DNA from: Paracoccaceae bacterium
GTDB taxonomy: Bacteria > Pseudomonadota > Alphaproteobacteria > Rhodobacterales > Rhodobacteraceae
Length of the DNA stretch: 64,000 nt
Assembly: GCA_027492585.1 (NCBI GenBank)
Contig: JAPUEK010000046.1
Span: 1 to 64,000 of the forward strand
Direction of reading: 5' to 3'
The notes under the pieces were generated by a model that saw only the letters and a list, made by a program, of their open reading frames with translations, was not told the DNA's origin and did no database searches. Both the position numbers and the translations under genes were made by a program. This document shows positions 9,330-17,415 of the stretch, piece after piece (positions within the stretch are counted from its first letter, which is position 1; each line of letters opens with the position of its first letter).

Positions 9330-10814
9330 GTGCATCTTCCTTCCACTGCTCAAGTGCTGCCCTTCCCCGCCGCACCGCGCCGCCAGTCGCGGCTTCTGCT
9401 GGCCATCGGGCTCGGCATGTCGCTGGCGCTTGCGCCGGCCCTGAAATCGGAGGCGCGCGGCGCGCCCGACAGCTTCGCCGATCTGGCCGAGCAGATCAGC
9501 CCCTCGGTCGTCAACATCACCACCACCGCCGTCGTGGCCGCCCCGACCGAAGGCGGGCCGATGGTGCCGGAAGGCTCCCCCTTCGAGGATTTCTTCAAGG
9601 ATTTCATGGACCGCAACGGTCAGGGCGGCCAGACCCCGCAGCGCGAACAGGCGCTCGGTTCGGGTTTCGTCATCTCTGCCGACGGCTATATCGTGACGAA
9701 CAACCACGTCATCGACGGCGCAGATTCCATCGAGATCGAGTTCTTCAACAAGACCCGCCTTTCGGCGAAACTGGTCGGCACCGATCCGAAGACCGACATC
9801 GCGCTGCTGAAAGTGGACAGCCCGACGCCCTTGCCCTTCGTCTCCTTCGGGGACAGCGACGTGATGCGGGTCGGCGATTGGGTCATGGCGATGGGCAACC
9901 CGCTCGGTCAGGGCTTCTCCGTCTCCGCCGGGATCGTCTCGGCCCGCGGGCGGGAGCTGAACGGTGCCTATGACGATTTCCTGCAGACCGATGCCGCGAT
10001 CAACAAGGGCAACTCGGGCGGGCCGCTCTTCAACATGGACGGGCAGGTGATCGGGGTGAACACCGCGATCCTGTCGCCGACCGGCGGCTCCATCGGGATC
10101 GGCTTCTCGATGGGCTCGAACGTGGTGTCGAAGGTCGTCGATCAGCTCAAGCAGTTCGGTGAGACCCGCCGCGGCTGGCTCGGTGTCCGCATCCAGGATG
10201 TGACCCCGGATGTGGCCGAGGCCATGGGGCTGGCGGCTTCGGCCGGGGCCTTGGTGACGGATGTGCCGGATGGCCCGGCCAAGGATGCCGGGCTTCTCGC
10301 GGGCGATGTGATCACCACCTTCAACGGCCATGAGGTCAAGGATGTGAAGGATCTGACCCGCACCGTGGCCGACAGCCCGATCGGCGAGGCGGTTCCGGTT
10401 CTGGTGCTGCGCGACGGCAAGCAGGAGACCATCCAGGTCAAGCTCGGCCGCCGCGAGGATGCCGAAGCCGAGGTGCAGCCGGCCTCCGCCAAGCCCGGCA
10501 TGACGCAGGAACCGAAGGAGATGGAGCTTCTTGGCCTGAAGCTCGTCCCGCTGGATGACAAGTACGCTGCCGAGCTGAGCCTGCCGAAGGGCAGCGAGGG
10601 GCTGGCGATCACCGAGGTCGATCCCTCGTCCGAAGCGGCGGACAAGGGGCTGATGGCGGGGGATGTCATTGTCGAGGCCGGCCAGCAGAAAGTCGTGCGC
10701 CTGGCCGATCTGGAGGCCCGGATTTCGGAGGCCAAGGAGGCCGGGCGCAAGTCGCTGCTGCTGCTCGTGCGCCGGGAAGGCGATCCGCGCTTCGTGGCGA
10801 TCGGGATCGACTGA
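9330..10814 (+). CDS. DegP/DegQ-type periplasmic serine protease (HtrA family)
   Basis: A 494-residue envelope protease and chaperone. A GTG start at 9330 follows AAAAGGAG at 7 bases; the longer frame from 9228 lacks a ribosome site. A signal peptide spans about residues 1-44 (basic RRQSR, then a hydrophobic run ending near EARG-AP). The trypsin-like domain carries the triad His126 (NNHVID), Asp156 (KTDIALL) and Ser229 (NKGNSGGP). Two PDZ domains follow, at about 275-370 and 395-490. The architecture fits Do-like proteases (DegP, DegQ or MucD), and I cannot say which. A GAAA-loop terminator closes the gene. Confidence 0.92.
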   Translation: MHLPSTAQVLPFPAAPRRQSRLLLAIGLGMSLALAPALKSEARGAPDSFADLAEQISPSVVNITTTAVVAAPTEGGPMVPEGSPFEDFFKDFMDRNGQGGQTPQREQALGSGFVISADGYIVTNNHVIDGADSIEIEFFNKTRLSAKLVGTDPKTDIALLKVDSPTPLPFVSFGDSDVMRVGDWVMAMGNPLGQGFSVSAGIVSARGRELNGAYDDFLQTDAAINKGNSGGPLFNMDGQVIGVNTAILSPTGGSIGIGFSMGSNVVSKVVDQLKQFGETRRGWLGVRIQDVTPDVAEAMGLAASAGALVTDVPDGPAKDAGLLAGDVITTFNGHEVKDVKDLTRTVADSPIGEAVPVLVLRDGKQETIQVKLGRREDAEAEVQPASAKPGMTQEPKEMELLGLKLVPLDDKYAAELSLPKGSEGLAITEVDPSSEAADKGLMAGDVIVEAGQQKVVRLADLEARISEAKEAGRKSLLLLVRREGDPRFVAIGID

Positions 10815-10837
10815 GGCCCATCACTTGCACGGAACAA

Positions 10838-10866
10838 GGCGGCGGGGGAAACCCCGCCGTTTTGCG
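10838..10866 (+). terminator. Rho-independent terminator of the protease gene
   Basis: CGGCGGGG-GAAA-CCCCGCCG followed by TTTTGCGTT, about 25 bases after the stop codon. Confidence 0.85.
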
Positions 10867-10893
10867 TTGGTGGTCCGCGGTGTGTCTGGTGGC

Positions 10894-10930
10894 TGCCCCG
10901 CGGGATATCTGAGGCAAGATGAAGGGGGGG
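10894..10930 (+). repeat. Dispersed hairpin/box repeat, copy 3 (box only)
   Basis: GCGGGATATCTGAGGCAAGA plus a G run: the box half of the family without the usual Cys-codon-like hairpin. It sits between two convergent genes. Confidence 0.65.
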
Positions 10931-10938
10931 GGAGGGGC

Positions 10939-11592
10939 TCAGCCGATTTCGGCCAGAAGCCGCGTCCGGAAGGAGGCCATCCATTCCGCCCGCGCCTCCG
11001 CCATCGCCCGGCCGGTGGCGGTCTGCATCATGGCGGGCAGGCGGAAAAGCTTCACCTCCAGATGGTCGAGCGAAAAGCGTTTATCGTCGAGCGGGCGGTG
11101 CAGCGCCATCGGGTCTTCGGGATCGAAAAGGGCGGCGCCCATCTGCCCCGCGACCGAGAACATCCGCGCCAGCCCCACGGCGCCGAGCGCCTCCAGCCGG
11201 TCGGCATCCTGAAGGATGCGCGCCTCCGCCGTCTCGGCGGGCAGGGCGGCGGAAAAGGAATGGGCAGCGATGGCATGGGCCACGGCGGCCAGCTTGGCCT
11301 CGGGAAAGCCGTCGCCGCGCAGGAAGGTCACGGCGGCCTCGGCAGAAAGCCGCGAGGCCTCGGCCCGGTTCGGCGCGGATTTCGGCAGGTTCACGAGGTC
11401 ATGGAAGAAGGCGGCGGCCAGCAGGATCTCCGCATCCGCGCCGCCCTCCTCAAGCGCGATCAGCCGGGCATTGGCCCAGACGCGCCGCAGATGGCCAAGG
11501 TCATGCGCGCCGTCCGCCGGGCCTGCGGCCCAGACCCGCGCCACTTCGGCCTCGTAGCGGGCCTGACGGGCGGTGATTTCGGCGGGCGTCAC
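10939..11592 (-). CDS. HD-domain phosphohydrolase family protein
   Basis: A 217-residue cytoplasmic protein of the HD superfamily of metal-dependent phosphohydrolases. Candidate metal ligands are His34 (in HDLGHLRRV), the HD pair at 64-65 (AAFFHDLVN), and an aspartate in ILQDADRLEALG near 125, the last being typical of YedJ-like HD proteins. The substrate is unknown; some relatives are nucleotidases or nucleic-acid phosphatases. The start is GTG and overlaps the TGA stop of the upstream lipoprotein gene by four bases (GTGA), so the two are translationally coupled. Confidence 0.85.
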   Translation of the reverse strand: MTPAEITARQARYEAEVARVWAAGPADGAHDLGHLRRVWANARLIALEEGGADAEILLAAAFFHDLVNLPKSAPNRAEASRLSAEAAVTFLRGDGFPEAKLAAVAHAIAAHSFSAALPAETAEARILQDADRLEALGAVGLARMFSVAGQMGAALFDPEDPMALHRPLDDKRFSLDHLEVKLFRLPAMMQTATGRAMAEARAEWMASFRTRLLAEIG

Positions 11593-12128
11593 TTCAGCCG
11601 GCCGAGATCGGTGGCGGAGATGCCGAGATCGCGCGCAGCGGCAAGCGACAGGGTGGGGCTGTCGAGCCCGCGATCCGCCTGAAACCGCCGCACCGCCTCG
11701 GAGGTCGCGGCATCCATCACCCCCGTCACCGGCAAAAGGTAAAGTCCGCGCGCCTTCAGCGCCCGTTGCAGCGAGGCGATGAAGGTGACGGTCACATCCT
11801 CGGGGCAGGGCGCGCGGAACCAGACCACCTCGCGCTCCTGCACCATGCGCTGATGGGCGGAGGTGCGGAAACTCGCGGGTGTCACGACCTTGCCCTCGGC
11901 ATCGCGGACTTCCGGCGACAGGATCTCCTGCTCCGTCACCGTCTCGATGACGGCGGGGGTGGTGCTGGAGGCCCAGCAGGCGCCCTCCGGCCCCTTCGGC
12001 GGGCCGTCACCCTTCAGGCGCACCAGCTCGATGCCGGGGTTGCCCTTGCCGGGGGCCGTGACCGGGACCGGCGCACAGGACAGGAGCGCAAGCGCCAGGG
12101 CGCCGGTCAGAAGGAAGGGTCGTGTCAT
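11589..12128 (-). CDS. Putative lipoprotein with C-terminal peptidoglycan-binding domain
   Basis: A 179-residue exported protein starting MTRPFLLTGALALALLSCAP, a lipoprotein signal with LLSC as lipobox, so Cys17 is the likely lipidated residue. The middle part is unassigned. The last 60 residues (LQRALKARGLYLLPVTG through AVRRFQADRGL) are a PG_binding_1-like repeat that would contact the cell wall. The longer frame beginning at 12242 is not used because the lipobox starts at 12128. It overlaps the HD-domain gene by four bases. Its role is not known. Confidence 0.75.
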   Translation of the reverse strand: MTRPFLLTGALALALLSCAPVPVTAPGKGNPGIELVRLKGDGPPKGPEGACWASSTTPAVIETVTEQEILSPEVRDAEGKVVTPASFRTSAHQRMVQEREVVWFRAPCPEDVTVTFIASLQRALKARGLYLLPVTGVMDAATSEAVRRFQADRGLDSPTLSLAAARDLGISATDLGRLK

Positions 12129-12182
12129 GCGGTCTGCCCGATGATGCCCGTTGCCTTCGGGCTTGATGGTCCGGCATCCTAG

Positions 12183-12614
<432 letters not shown>

Positions 12615-12683
12615 GCCGGAGACGTTTCCGCCCGGCACCGACGGCTCCGCACCCTTGCGGCAGGGAACAGTGCAGAAAAAGGA

Positions 12684-12711
12684 TTGCAGCGCCGCCCGCC
12701 CGCGCTAGGCT
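12684..12711 (+). promoter_or_regulatory. Candidate sigma-70 promoter for the SHSQG protein
   Basis: TTGCAG and TAGGCT are separated by 16 bases and lie 32 bases upstream of the start codon at 12744. The match is by eye only. Confidence 0.4.
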
Positions 12712-12743
12712 TCGTCCATTGACGTTTTTGCGCGAGTCATTCC

Positions 12744-13799
12744 ATGCAAGCCCCTTACATTCGCCCCGGCGGAGCCCTGCCCGGTCAGGACGGCGCCGTG
12801 AACCTCTACATCAGTGCCGAAGCGGCCGCCCAGCCCTGGTTCAGTGCCAATCGCCGGGTGATCTTCGTCAACGGGATGGACAATTCCCCCGCCGATCATG
12901 CCGAAAGCGCCAACGGCCTGTCGCTGTTGCAGGGCTGTCCGGTGATCGGCGTGTTCAACCGTTCCGACGGTCTCTGGGCCGACCTTGGCCAGTGCGTCGC
13001 CGACAAGCTGCGGATGACCCCGGTGCAGGGCGGCTCCACCGAGGGCTATGACAACTGGGCCTCGACGGCGGAGGCGCTTTACCAGCTCGCCCGGCGCGGC
13101 TATCCGATGCTGCAGAAGACCGATTTCATCGGCACGCTCGTCGACGGCAATGCCGCGACCTTTGCGCTTTACGGCCTGCTGGTGGGGCAGGGCGGGGTCA
13201 ACATGCAGCGCACCCCGATCTATTCGCACAGCCAGGGCAACCTCATCACCTCCAACGCGCTGACGGCGGTGGCTCTGGCGCTCGGCACGTCGAGCCTGCG
13301 CGGGGTGGAGGTGAACAGCTTCGGCTCCCCCTGCCGGTTCTGGCCGCCGAACATCCGCCGCACCAACAACGCCTTCACCTTCGACCCGGTCAGTTGGCTC
13401 GACCTCCGCTCCGACATGAGCAGTTCGAAGGTCGGTTTCGTCGCGGGCCATGGCTTCAAGCTCTATATGGAGCGGGATGCGGAATTCGTGATCAACCGCT
13501 TCCGCTTCGGCGGTTTCGGCATGACGGCGGATATGGATGAGGAGGGGCTGGCGCAGTTCATGGTGGGGCTCGGCCCGAATACCCGCCGCCTGCGCCCGAT
13601 CTTCGAGCGGCTTTCAGCGGTCCATACCACCGACAGCGATGATGTGACCGTCGCCTATGTGGAACGCGCGCCGATGTCCACGCTGCGGTCGATCAAGCAC
13701 AGCGATCCCCGGCTGATCGACCTGATGATTGCGCTTTTGAGGGCAGGCTGGACGGCTGCCGACGAACAGCGCGCCATCGTGAAACTGCAGGGGCTTTAG
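12744..13799 (+). CDS. Unassigned protein with alpha/beta-hydrolase (lipase-like) triad
   Basis: A 351-residue protein I do not recognise as a named family. It has a nucleophile elbow YSHSQGN (Ser163), an FDPVSW segment (Asp214) and AGHGFKLYM (His236). Spacing and order fit a Ser-Asp-His triad like that seen in lipase-like alpha/beta hydrolases, including some toxin-like ones. An early VIFVNGMDNSP stretch (40-49) could form the first strand and oxyanion turn. No signal peptide is visible. The C-terminal 110 residues have no recognised domain. It is a single gene with its own promoter-like hexamers. The hydrolase assignment is inference from motifs. Confidence 0.6.
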   Translation: MQAPYIRPGGALPGQDGAVNLYISAEAAAQPWFSANRRVIFVNGMDNSPADHAESANGLSLLQGCPVIGVFNRSDGLWADLGQCVADKLRMTPVQGGSTEGYDNWASTAEALYQLARRGYPMLQKTDFIGTLVDGNAATFALYGLLVGQGGVNMQRTPIYSHSQGNLITSNALTAVALALGTSSLRGVEVNSFGSPCRFWPPNIRRTNNAFTFDPVSWLDLRSDMSSSKVGFVAGHGFKLYMERDAEFVINRFRFGGFGMTADMDEEGLAQFMVGLGPNTRRLRPIFERLSAVHTTDSDDVTVAYVERAPMSTLRSIKHSDPRLIDLMIALLRAGWTAADEQRAIVKLQGL

Positions 13800-14154
13800 G
13801 GCGCGACATCCGGCTGGCGCTGCGCCCCCTGCTCGGGCGCCGGAGGGGTTTTGCACCCCTCCGGACCTCCCCGCAGGATATTTGAGGCAAGATGAAAGGG
13901 GGAGGGCGGGGGCGGTCCGATTGGCGGGGGGCGAGAGTTCGGAGGGTCTTGCCATCCGTGCCTCGTGCTTTCCCCCTTCGCGGGGGGACCCGATCCCGTC
14001 TACCGTCCGGGGCGCGCGGGCGGTCATTGCGGCGGCGCGCTTCCCTGCCGGAGCGGGGCGTTCCGGTTCTGCGCGGCCTCGCTGCCGGCGCTTCCCTCCC
14101 CCTCCGCAGAGGGCGGGTCAGGACGGGCGCATCGTCCGGCCGCTGCCGATCCCG
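13800..14154. other. Gene-free stretch holding a repeat
   Basis: The first 100 bases hold copy 4 of the dispersed repeat. The rest is GC-rich, with overlapping open frames in several phases and no ribosome sites. I see no gene. Confidence 0.5.
13836..13900 (+). repeat. Dispersed hairpin/box repeat, copy 4 (type copy)
   Basis: A full-length example: the hairpin CCGGAGGGG-TTTTGCA-CCCCTCCGG, then ACCTCCCCGCAGGATA and the box through GGCAAGATGAAAGGG. It lies 37 bases past the stop of the SHSQG gene on the same strand. Confidence 0.85.
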
Positions 14155-14565
14155 CTAATTCGTCTTGCGGGCGGGCAGGAAGGGCAGCGGCGCCACCGGC
14201 ACGCCGTCTTCGAGAAGCTTGCGCGCCTCTTCCGGTCTGGCCTCGCCGTAGATGGCGCGCTCCGGCGCCTCGCCTTCATGCATCCGCCGCGCCTCGGCGG
14301 CGAAGTTCAGCCCGACATATTCGGAGTTTTCCTCCACCTGCCGGCGCATCTCGGCCAGCGCCGTCTCCAGATCGGAGCGTGGCGGCTTCAGCTTTTCCCG
14401 TCCGTTCTGCACGGCGGGGGCCATCAGGGTCTTCTCCACCTCCGTTCCGCCGCAGACCGGGCAGGCGACATGGCCCGCCGCCTTCAGGCTGTCAAAGGCG
14501 GCAGCCGACTGAAACCAGCTTTCAAACGCATGGTCCCTGGCGCAATGGAGCGTGTAACGGATCAT
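14155..14565 (-). CDS. DUF1178 family protein
   Basis: A 136-residue protein of unknown function found across alpha- and betaproteobacteria. It has a zinc-ribbon-like start with Cys8, then CPVCGG at 35-40, and the conserved MRRQVEENSEYVGLNFAAEARRMHEGE region (mid-protein), by which I recognise the family. It is cytoplasmic and probably co-transcribed with the upstream Nudix gene; the 69-base gap contains a 6-bp hairpin (14603-14621). Confidence 0.85.
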   Translation of the reverse strand: MIRYTLHCARDHAFESWFQSAAAFDSLKAAGHVACPVCGGTEVEKTLMAPAVQNGREKLKPPRSDLETALAEMRRQVEENSEYVGLNFAAEARRMHEGEAPERAIYGEARPEEARKLLEDGVPVAPLPFLPARKTN

Positions 14566-14634
14566 TCCGGGCAGGCCGAGTGAACGGGGCGCAAGATCGC
14601 CTCTCCCCGAAAGCTGGGGAGTTTCAGCGACAAG

Positions 14635-15138
14635 TCAAGGCCTTGCCTGCGCCTGACGTGCGGGCTGTGGCACGGGTGCATTGGCGGCAAGCTGATCGTC
14701 GAGCGCGAGGAACAGGTCGCGCAGGCCCGGCTCCTGCACCTTGCGGGCGGCTTTCGGGGCGGCAAACCACTTGCGGCGGCGCTGCTTGCGTTCGGGGAAA
14801 CGGTCCTTCAGGCCCTGTACCCGCAGGCCGAAGACCGTCACGGCGCAGTCGATCGCCGGTTTGGCCGGCATCAGCTTTTCATAGCGGAACTGGCCGAGCG
14901 GAAGATCGGCGATCTCGCCCTGCACGCCCGCCTCTTCCCAGGCTTCGCGCGCGGCGGCCTCGGCGGCGGAAAGCCCGGTCATCGGCCAGCCCTTCGGGAT
15001 CACCCAGCGTCCGGTGTCCCGGCTGGTGATCAGCAGCACTTCCACCCGGCCGCGATGCATCCGCCAGCAGACTGCGCCAAGCTGGCTGGCGCAGGCGGAG
15101 GGTGCGCCTTGCGGCGAAAGGGGGAGGGGTTCCGTCAT
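14635..15138 (-). CDS. Nudix hydrolase
   Basis: A 167-residue pyrophosphohydrolase. REAWEEAGV at 64-72 supplies the core of the Nudix box, preceded by WVIPKGWPMTGLSAAEAAA. The box lacks the first glutamate of the strict consensus, as in the diphosphoinositol-polyphosphate-like bacterial subgroup whose members start the box with PKGWP. The C-terminus is Pro/Ala/Gln rich. I start at MTEPLPLS; the in-frame ATG at 15216 would add 26 residues with no recognisable fold. The substrate is unknown. Confidence 0.87.
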   Translation of the reverse strand: MTEPLPLSPQGAPSACASQLGAVCWRMHRGRVEVLLITSRDTGRWVIPKGWPMTGLSAAEAAAREAWEEAGVQGEIADLPLGQFRYEKLMPAKPAIDCAVTVFGLRVQGLKDRFPERKQRRRKWFAAPKAARKVQEPGLRDLFLALDDQLAANAPVPQPARQAQARP

Positions 15139-15332
15139 TGTCTCTTGCCTGCCGTTTTGATCGTCACTGTCCCGTCTTGAAGCGGGATGAACCTGCTCAT
15201 CCGTTGTTTCTCCCATGTTTTGCAGAGATTTGCAAAGCTTTGGCGGGGGTTTTGCTTTTCCGCCGCCACTCTGTTGCGCTGCGACCTCATCGCGCTAATC
15301 TGAGGGTGCGGGGGTTAAAAAAGGGGCAACCT

Positions 15333-16469
15333 GTGGAGACCGGCAGTGCGGAGGCGACGGAGGCGGTCGGGCCGCTCTTCTTCGGGTCTTCGATCTATCG
15401 CGGCTCGTCCTATGGGGCGGCGCATCCTTTGCGGGTGCCGCGGGTCTCCACCGTGATGGATCTGGCCGGTGCGCTCGGCTGGTTGCCTGCCGCGCGCTAC
15501 CGCACCAGCCCGAGGGCGAAGCCCGCCGCCCTGCGGATCTGGCATGGCGAGGCCTATCTCGCCGCCTTGCAGGCCGCCGAGGCGGAGGGGGAGGTGAGCG
15601 CCGAGGTGCGGCTGCGCCACGGGATCGGCACACTCTCCAACCCGGTCTTCGCCGAGATGTTCCGCCGCCCGGCGACCGGGGCAGGGGCGGTGATGCTTGC
15701 GGCCGGGATGCTGGCGGCAGCCCCCTCGGGGGTGATCCATGTGCCGGGCGGCGGCACCCATCATGGCCTGCCGGACCGCGCCAACGGCTTTTGCTATCTC
15801 AACGATCCGGTGCTCGGCATCCTCGTGCTGCGCCGGGCGGGGCTGCGGGTCGCCTATGTCGACATCGACGCCCATCACCCCGACGGGGTGGAGGCGGCCT
15901 TTGCCGGGACGGAGGAGGGGGTGCGGCTGATCTCCGTCCATGAGGAGCGGCGATGGCCCTTTACCGGCCCGCTTGGACGGACGGGGGGCAACGTCTTCAA
16001 TCTGCCGGTGCCGGCCGGGCTCAACGACAGCGAGATGGCGATGGTGACGGAGGCCATGATCCTGCCGCGCGTTGCCGAATTCGCCCCCGATGCGATCGTG
16101 CTGCAAGCCGGCGCCGACAGCCTGCGCGAGGACCCGCTGTCGCGGCTGGCGCTGTCGGGCCATGCCTATCGCGCGGTTCTCGCGGGGTTGCGGGGGCTCG
16201 CGCCGCGGCTCCTCCTGCTGGGTGGCGGCGGCTACAATCCGTGGTCGGTCGGGCGGCTCTGGACACTGCTCTGGGGAGATCTTTCCGGGCAGGAGATCCC
16301 CGACCGCCTGCCGCCCGAGGCCGAAGCCGTCCTGCGCGCCCTGAGCTGGAAAGGCGGCGCCCGCCCGCCGCCGGAGGAGGCGCTGCTGACCACGCTTCTC
16401 GATGCGCCGCGCCCCGGTCCGGTCCGGACGGAGCTGCGGGAGCGGCTTGTCGCACTAATTGGCGCCTGA
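15333..16469 (+). CDS. Histone-deacetylase-superfamily amidohydrolase
   Basis: A 378-residue zinc amidohydrolase of the arginase/HDAC fold, relatives of which include AcuC and acetylpolyamine amidohydrolases. The catalytic histidines are in GGGTHHGLPDRANGFCYLND (His143-144) and the metal site is in DIDAHHPDG at 177-185. LQAGADSL supplies a third ligand, and the GGGGYNP loop with the transition-state tyrosine follows. A GTG start at 15333 fits an AAGGGG ribosome site at 6 bases; the long upstream frame has none. The physiological substrate is not evident. It could act on acetylated polyamines, lysines or another acyl amide. Confidence 0.85.
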   Translation: METGSAEATEAVGPLFFGSSIYRGSSYGAAHPLRVPRVSTVMDLAGALGWLPAARYRTSPRAKPAALRIWHGEAYLAALQAAEAEGEVSAEVRLRHGIGTLSNPVFAEMFRRPATGAGAVMLAAGMLAAAPSGVIHVPGGGTHHGLPDRANGFCYLNDPVLGILVLRRAGLRVAYVDIDAHHPDGVEAAFAGTEEGVRLISVHEERRWPFTGPLGRTGGNVFNLPVPAGLNDSEMAMVTEAMILPRVAEFAPDAIVLQAGADSLREDPLSRLALSGHAYRAVLAGLRGLAPRLLLLGGGGYNPWSVGRLWTLLWGDLSGQEIPDRLPPEAEAVLRALSWKGGARPPPEEALLTTLLDAPRPGPVRTELRERLVALIGA

Positions 16470-16541
16470 CCGCATTTGCCCCGTGACATTCCCGTGCGAA
16501 GGATTATTGCGTCCTCGCATCAGCGTCTCTTGGAGGTTCGC

Positions 16542-17405
16542 GTGAAGGTCGCCTGCATTACAACGGTTCGTAATGACCGGATATTCCTGCGGAAGTGGAT
16601 CGACTACTACGGTGCAAACTTCGGGCGGCAATCGCTTTTCGTGATCATCGACGGTCTGGACGAGGTGATTCCCGAGGGATTCGAGGGGGTGAACTTCCTG
16701 CATCTCCGCCACCGCGACTGGGCTGCCGAAATCCGCAATGTGCCGATGCGCCGCGTGGTGATGGAACACAACCGCTCCCGCGCGATTTCGGATCTGGCGC
16801 GGACGCTCTGGCGCTATGACTACGACGCGGTGATTGCGACCGATGTGGACGAGTTTCTGGTTGCGGACCCTGCGCGCCATGCGAACCTTGCCGCCTTCCT
16901 GCAGGGTCACAGACCGGCAACCTCGACGCTTTCCGGCCTCGGGCTCGATGTCGTCCAGCATCTGAAGACCGAACCCGCGATTGATCCTGCCCGCCCGTTT
17001 CTGGCGCAGCGGCGGGTGGCGGTGGTGTCCAATGCCTATACCAAGCCGGTTCTGGCCTTCCGCCCGGTGACCTGGGGGGCGGGGCTGCATCGGGTGAAGG
17101 GGCGGAACTACCACATCCACCCCGATCTTTTCATGTTCCATTTCGGCATGATCGACTATGAGACCGCCATGGGACGGGCGAATGACCCCAACCTCATCTC
17201 TGCCGGCTGGGGGCCGCATATGCAGCGTCGTGAAAGCCTGTTCCGCATGGTGGAGGCGGCGACCCCGGTCGAGGGCGCGCCGCTGTTCGACAGCTTCCGC
17301 CGCCGCCTGACCTGGCGCCGCCGTCCGCTGGCCTGGAACAAGCCGGCGAAACTTCCGGGGCCGCCGGTGGTCTTTATCCCCGAAAACCTGCGTGTCGCAT
17401 TGTGA
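16542..17405 (+). CDS. Glycosyltransferase family 2-like protein
   Basis: A 287-residue GT-A-fold transferase. It begins VKVACITTVRNDRIFLRKWIDYY, typical of the Glyco_tranf_2_4 group, and has the metal-binding TDVDEF at 99-104. A conserved WGAGLHRVKG and HFGMIDYE region lies in the second half. No membrane segment is visible. The GTG at 16542 is chosen because TTGGAGG sits 5 bases upstream. The next gene, a family-8 transferase, starts 11 bases later, so the two form an operon probably acting on an extracellular polysaccharide or lipopolysaccharide. The acceptor is unknown. Confidence 0.85.
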   Translation: MKVACITTVRNDRIFLRKWIDYYGANFGRQSLFVIIDGLDEVIPEGFEGVNFLHLRHRDWAAEIRNVPMRRVVMEHNRSRAISDLARTLWRYDYDAVIATDVDEFLVADPARHANLAAFLQGHRPATSTLSGLGLDVVQHLKTEPAIDPARPFLAQRRVAVVSNAYTKPVLAFRPVTWGAGLHRVKGRNYHIHPDLFMFHFGMIDYETAMGRANDPNLISAGWGPHMQRRESLFRMVEAATPVEGAPLFDSFRRRLTWRRRPLAWNKPAKLPGPPVVFIPENLRVAL

Positions 17406-17415
17406 GTGAAACAAG

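Noticed and set aside
13882-15029. Plus-strand frames opposite the DUF1178 and Nudix genes
   Set aside because: They are antisense to two recognisable families and begin inside a repeat element.
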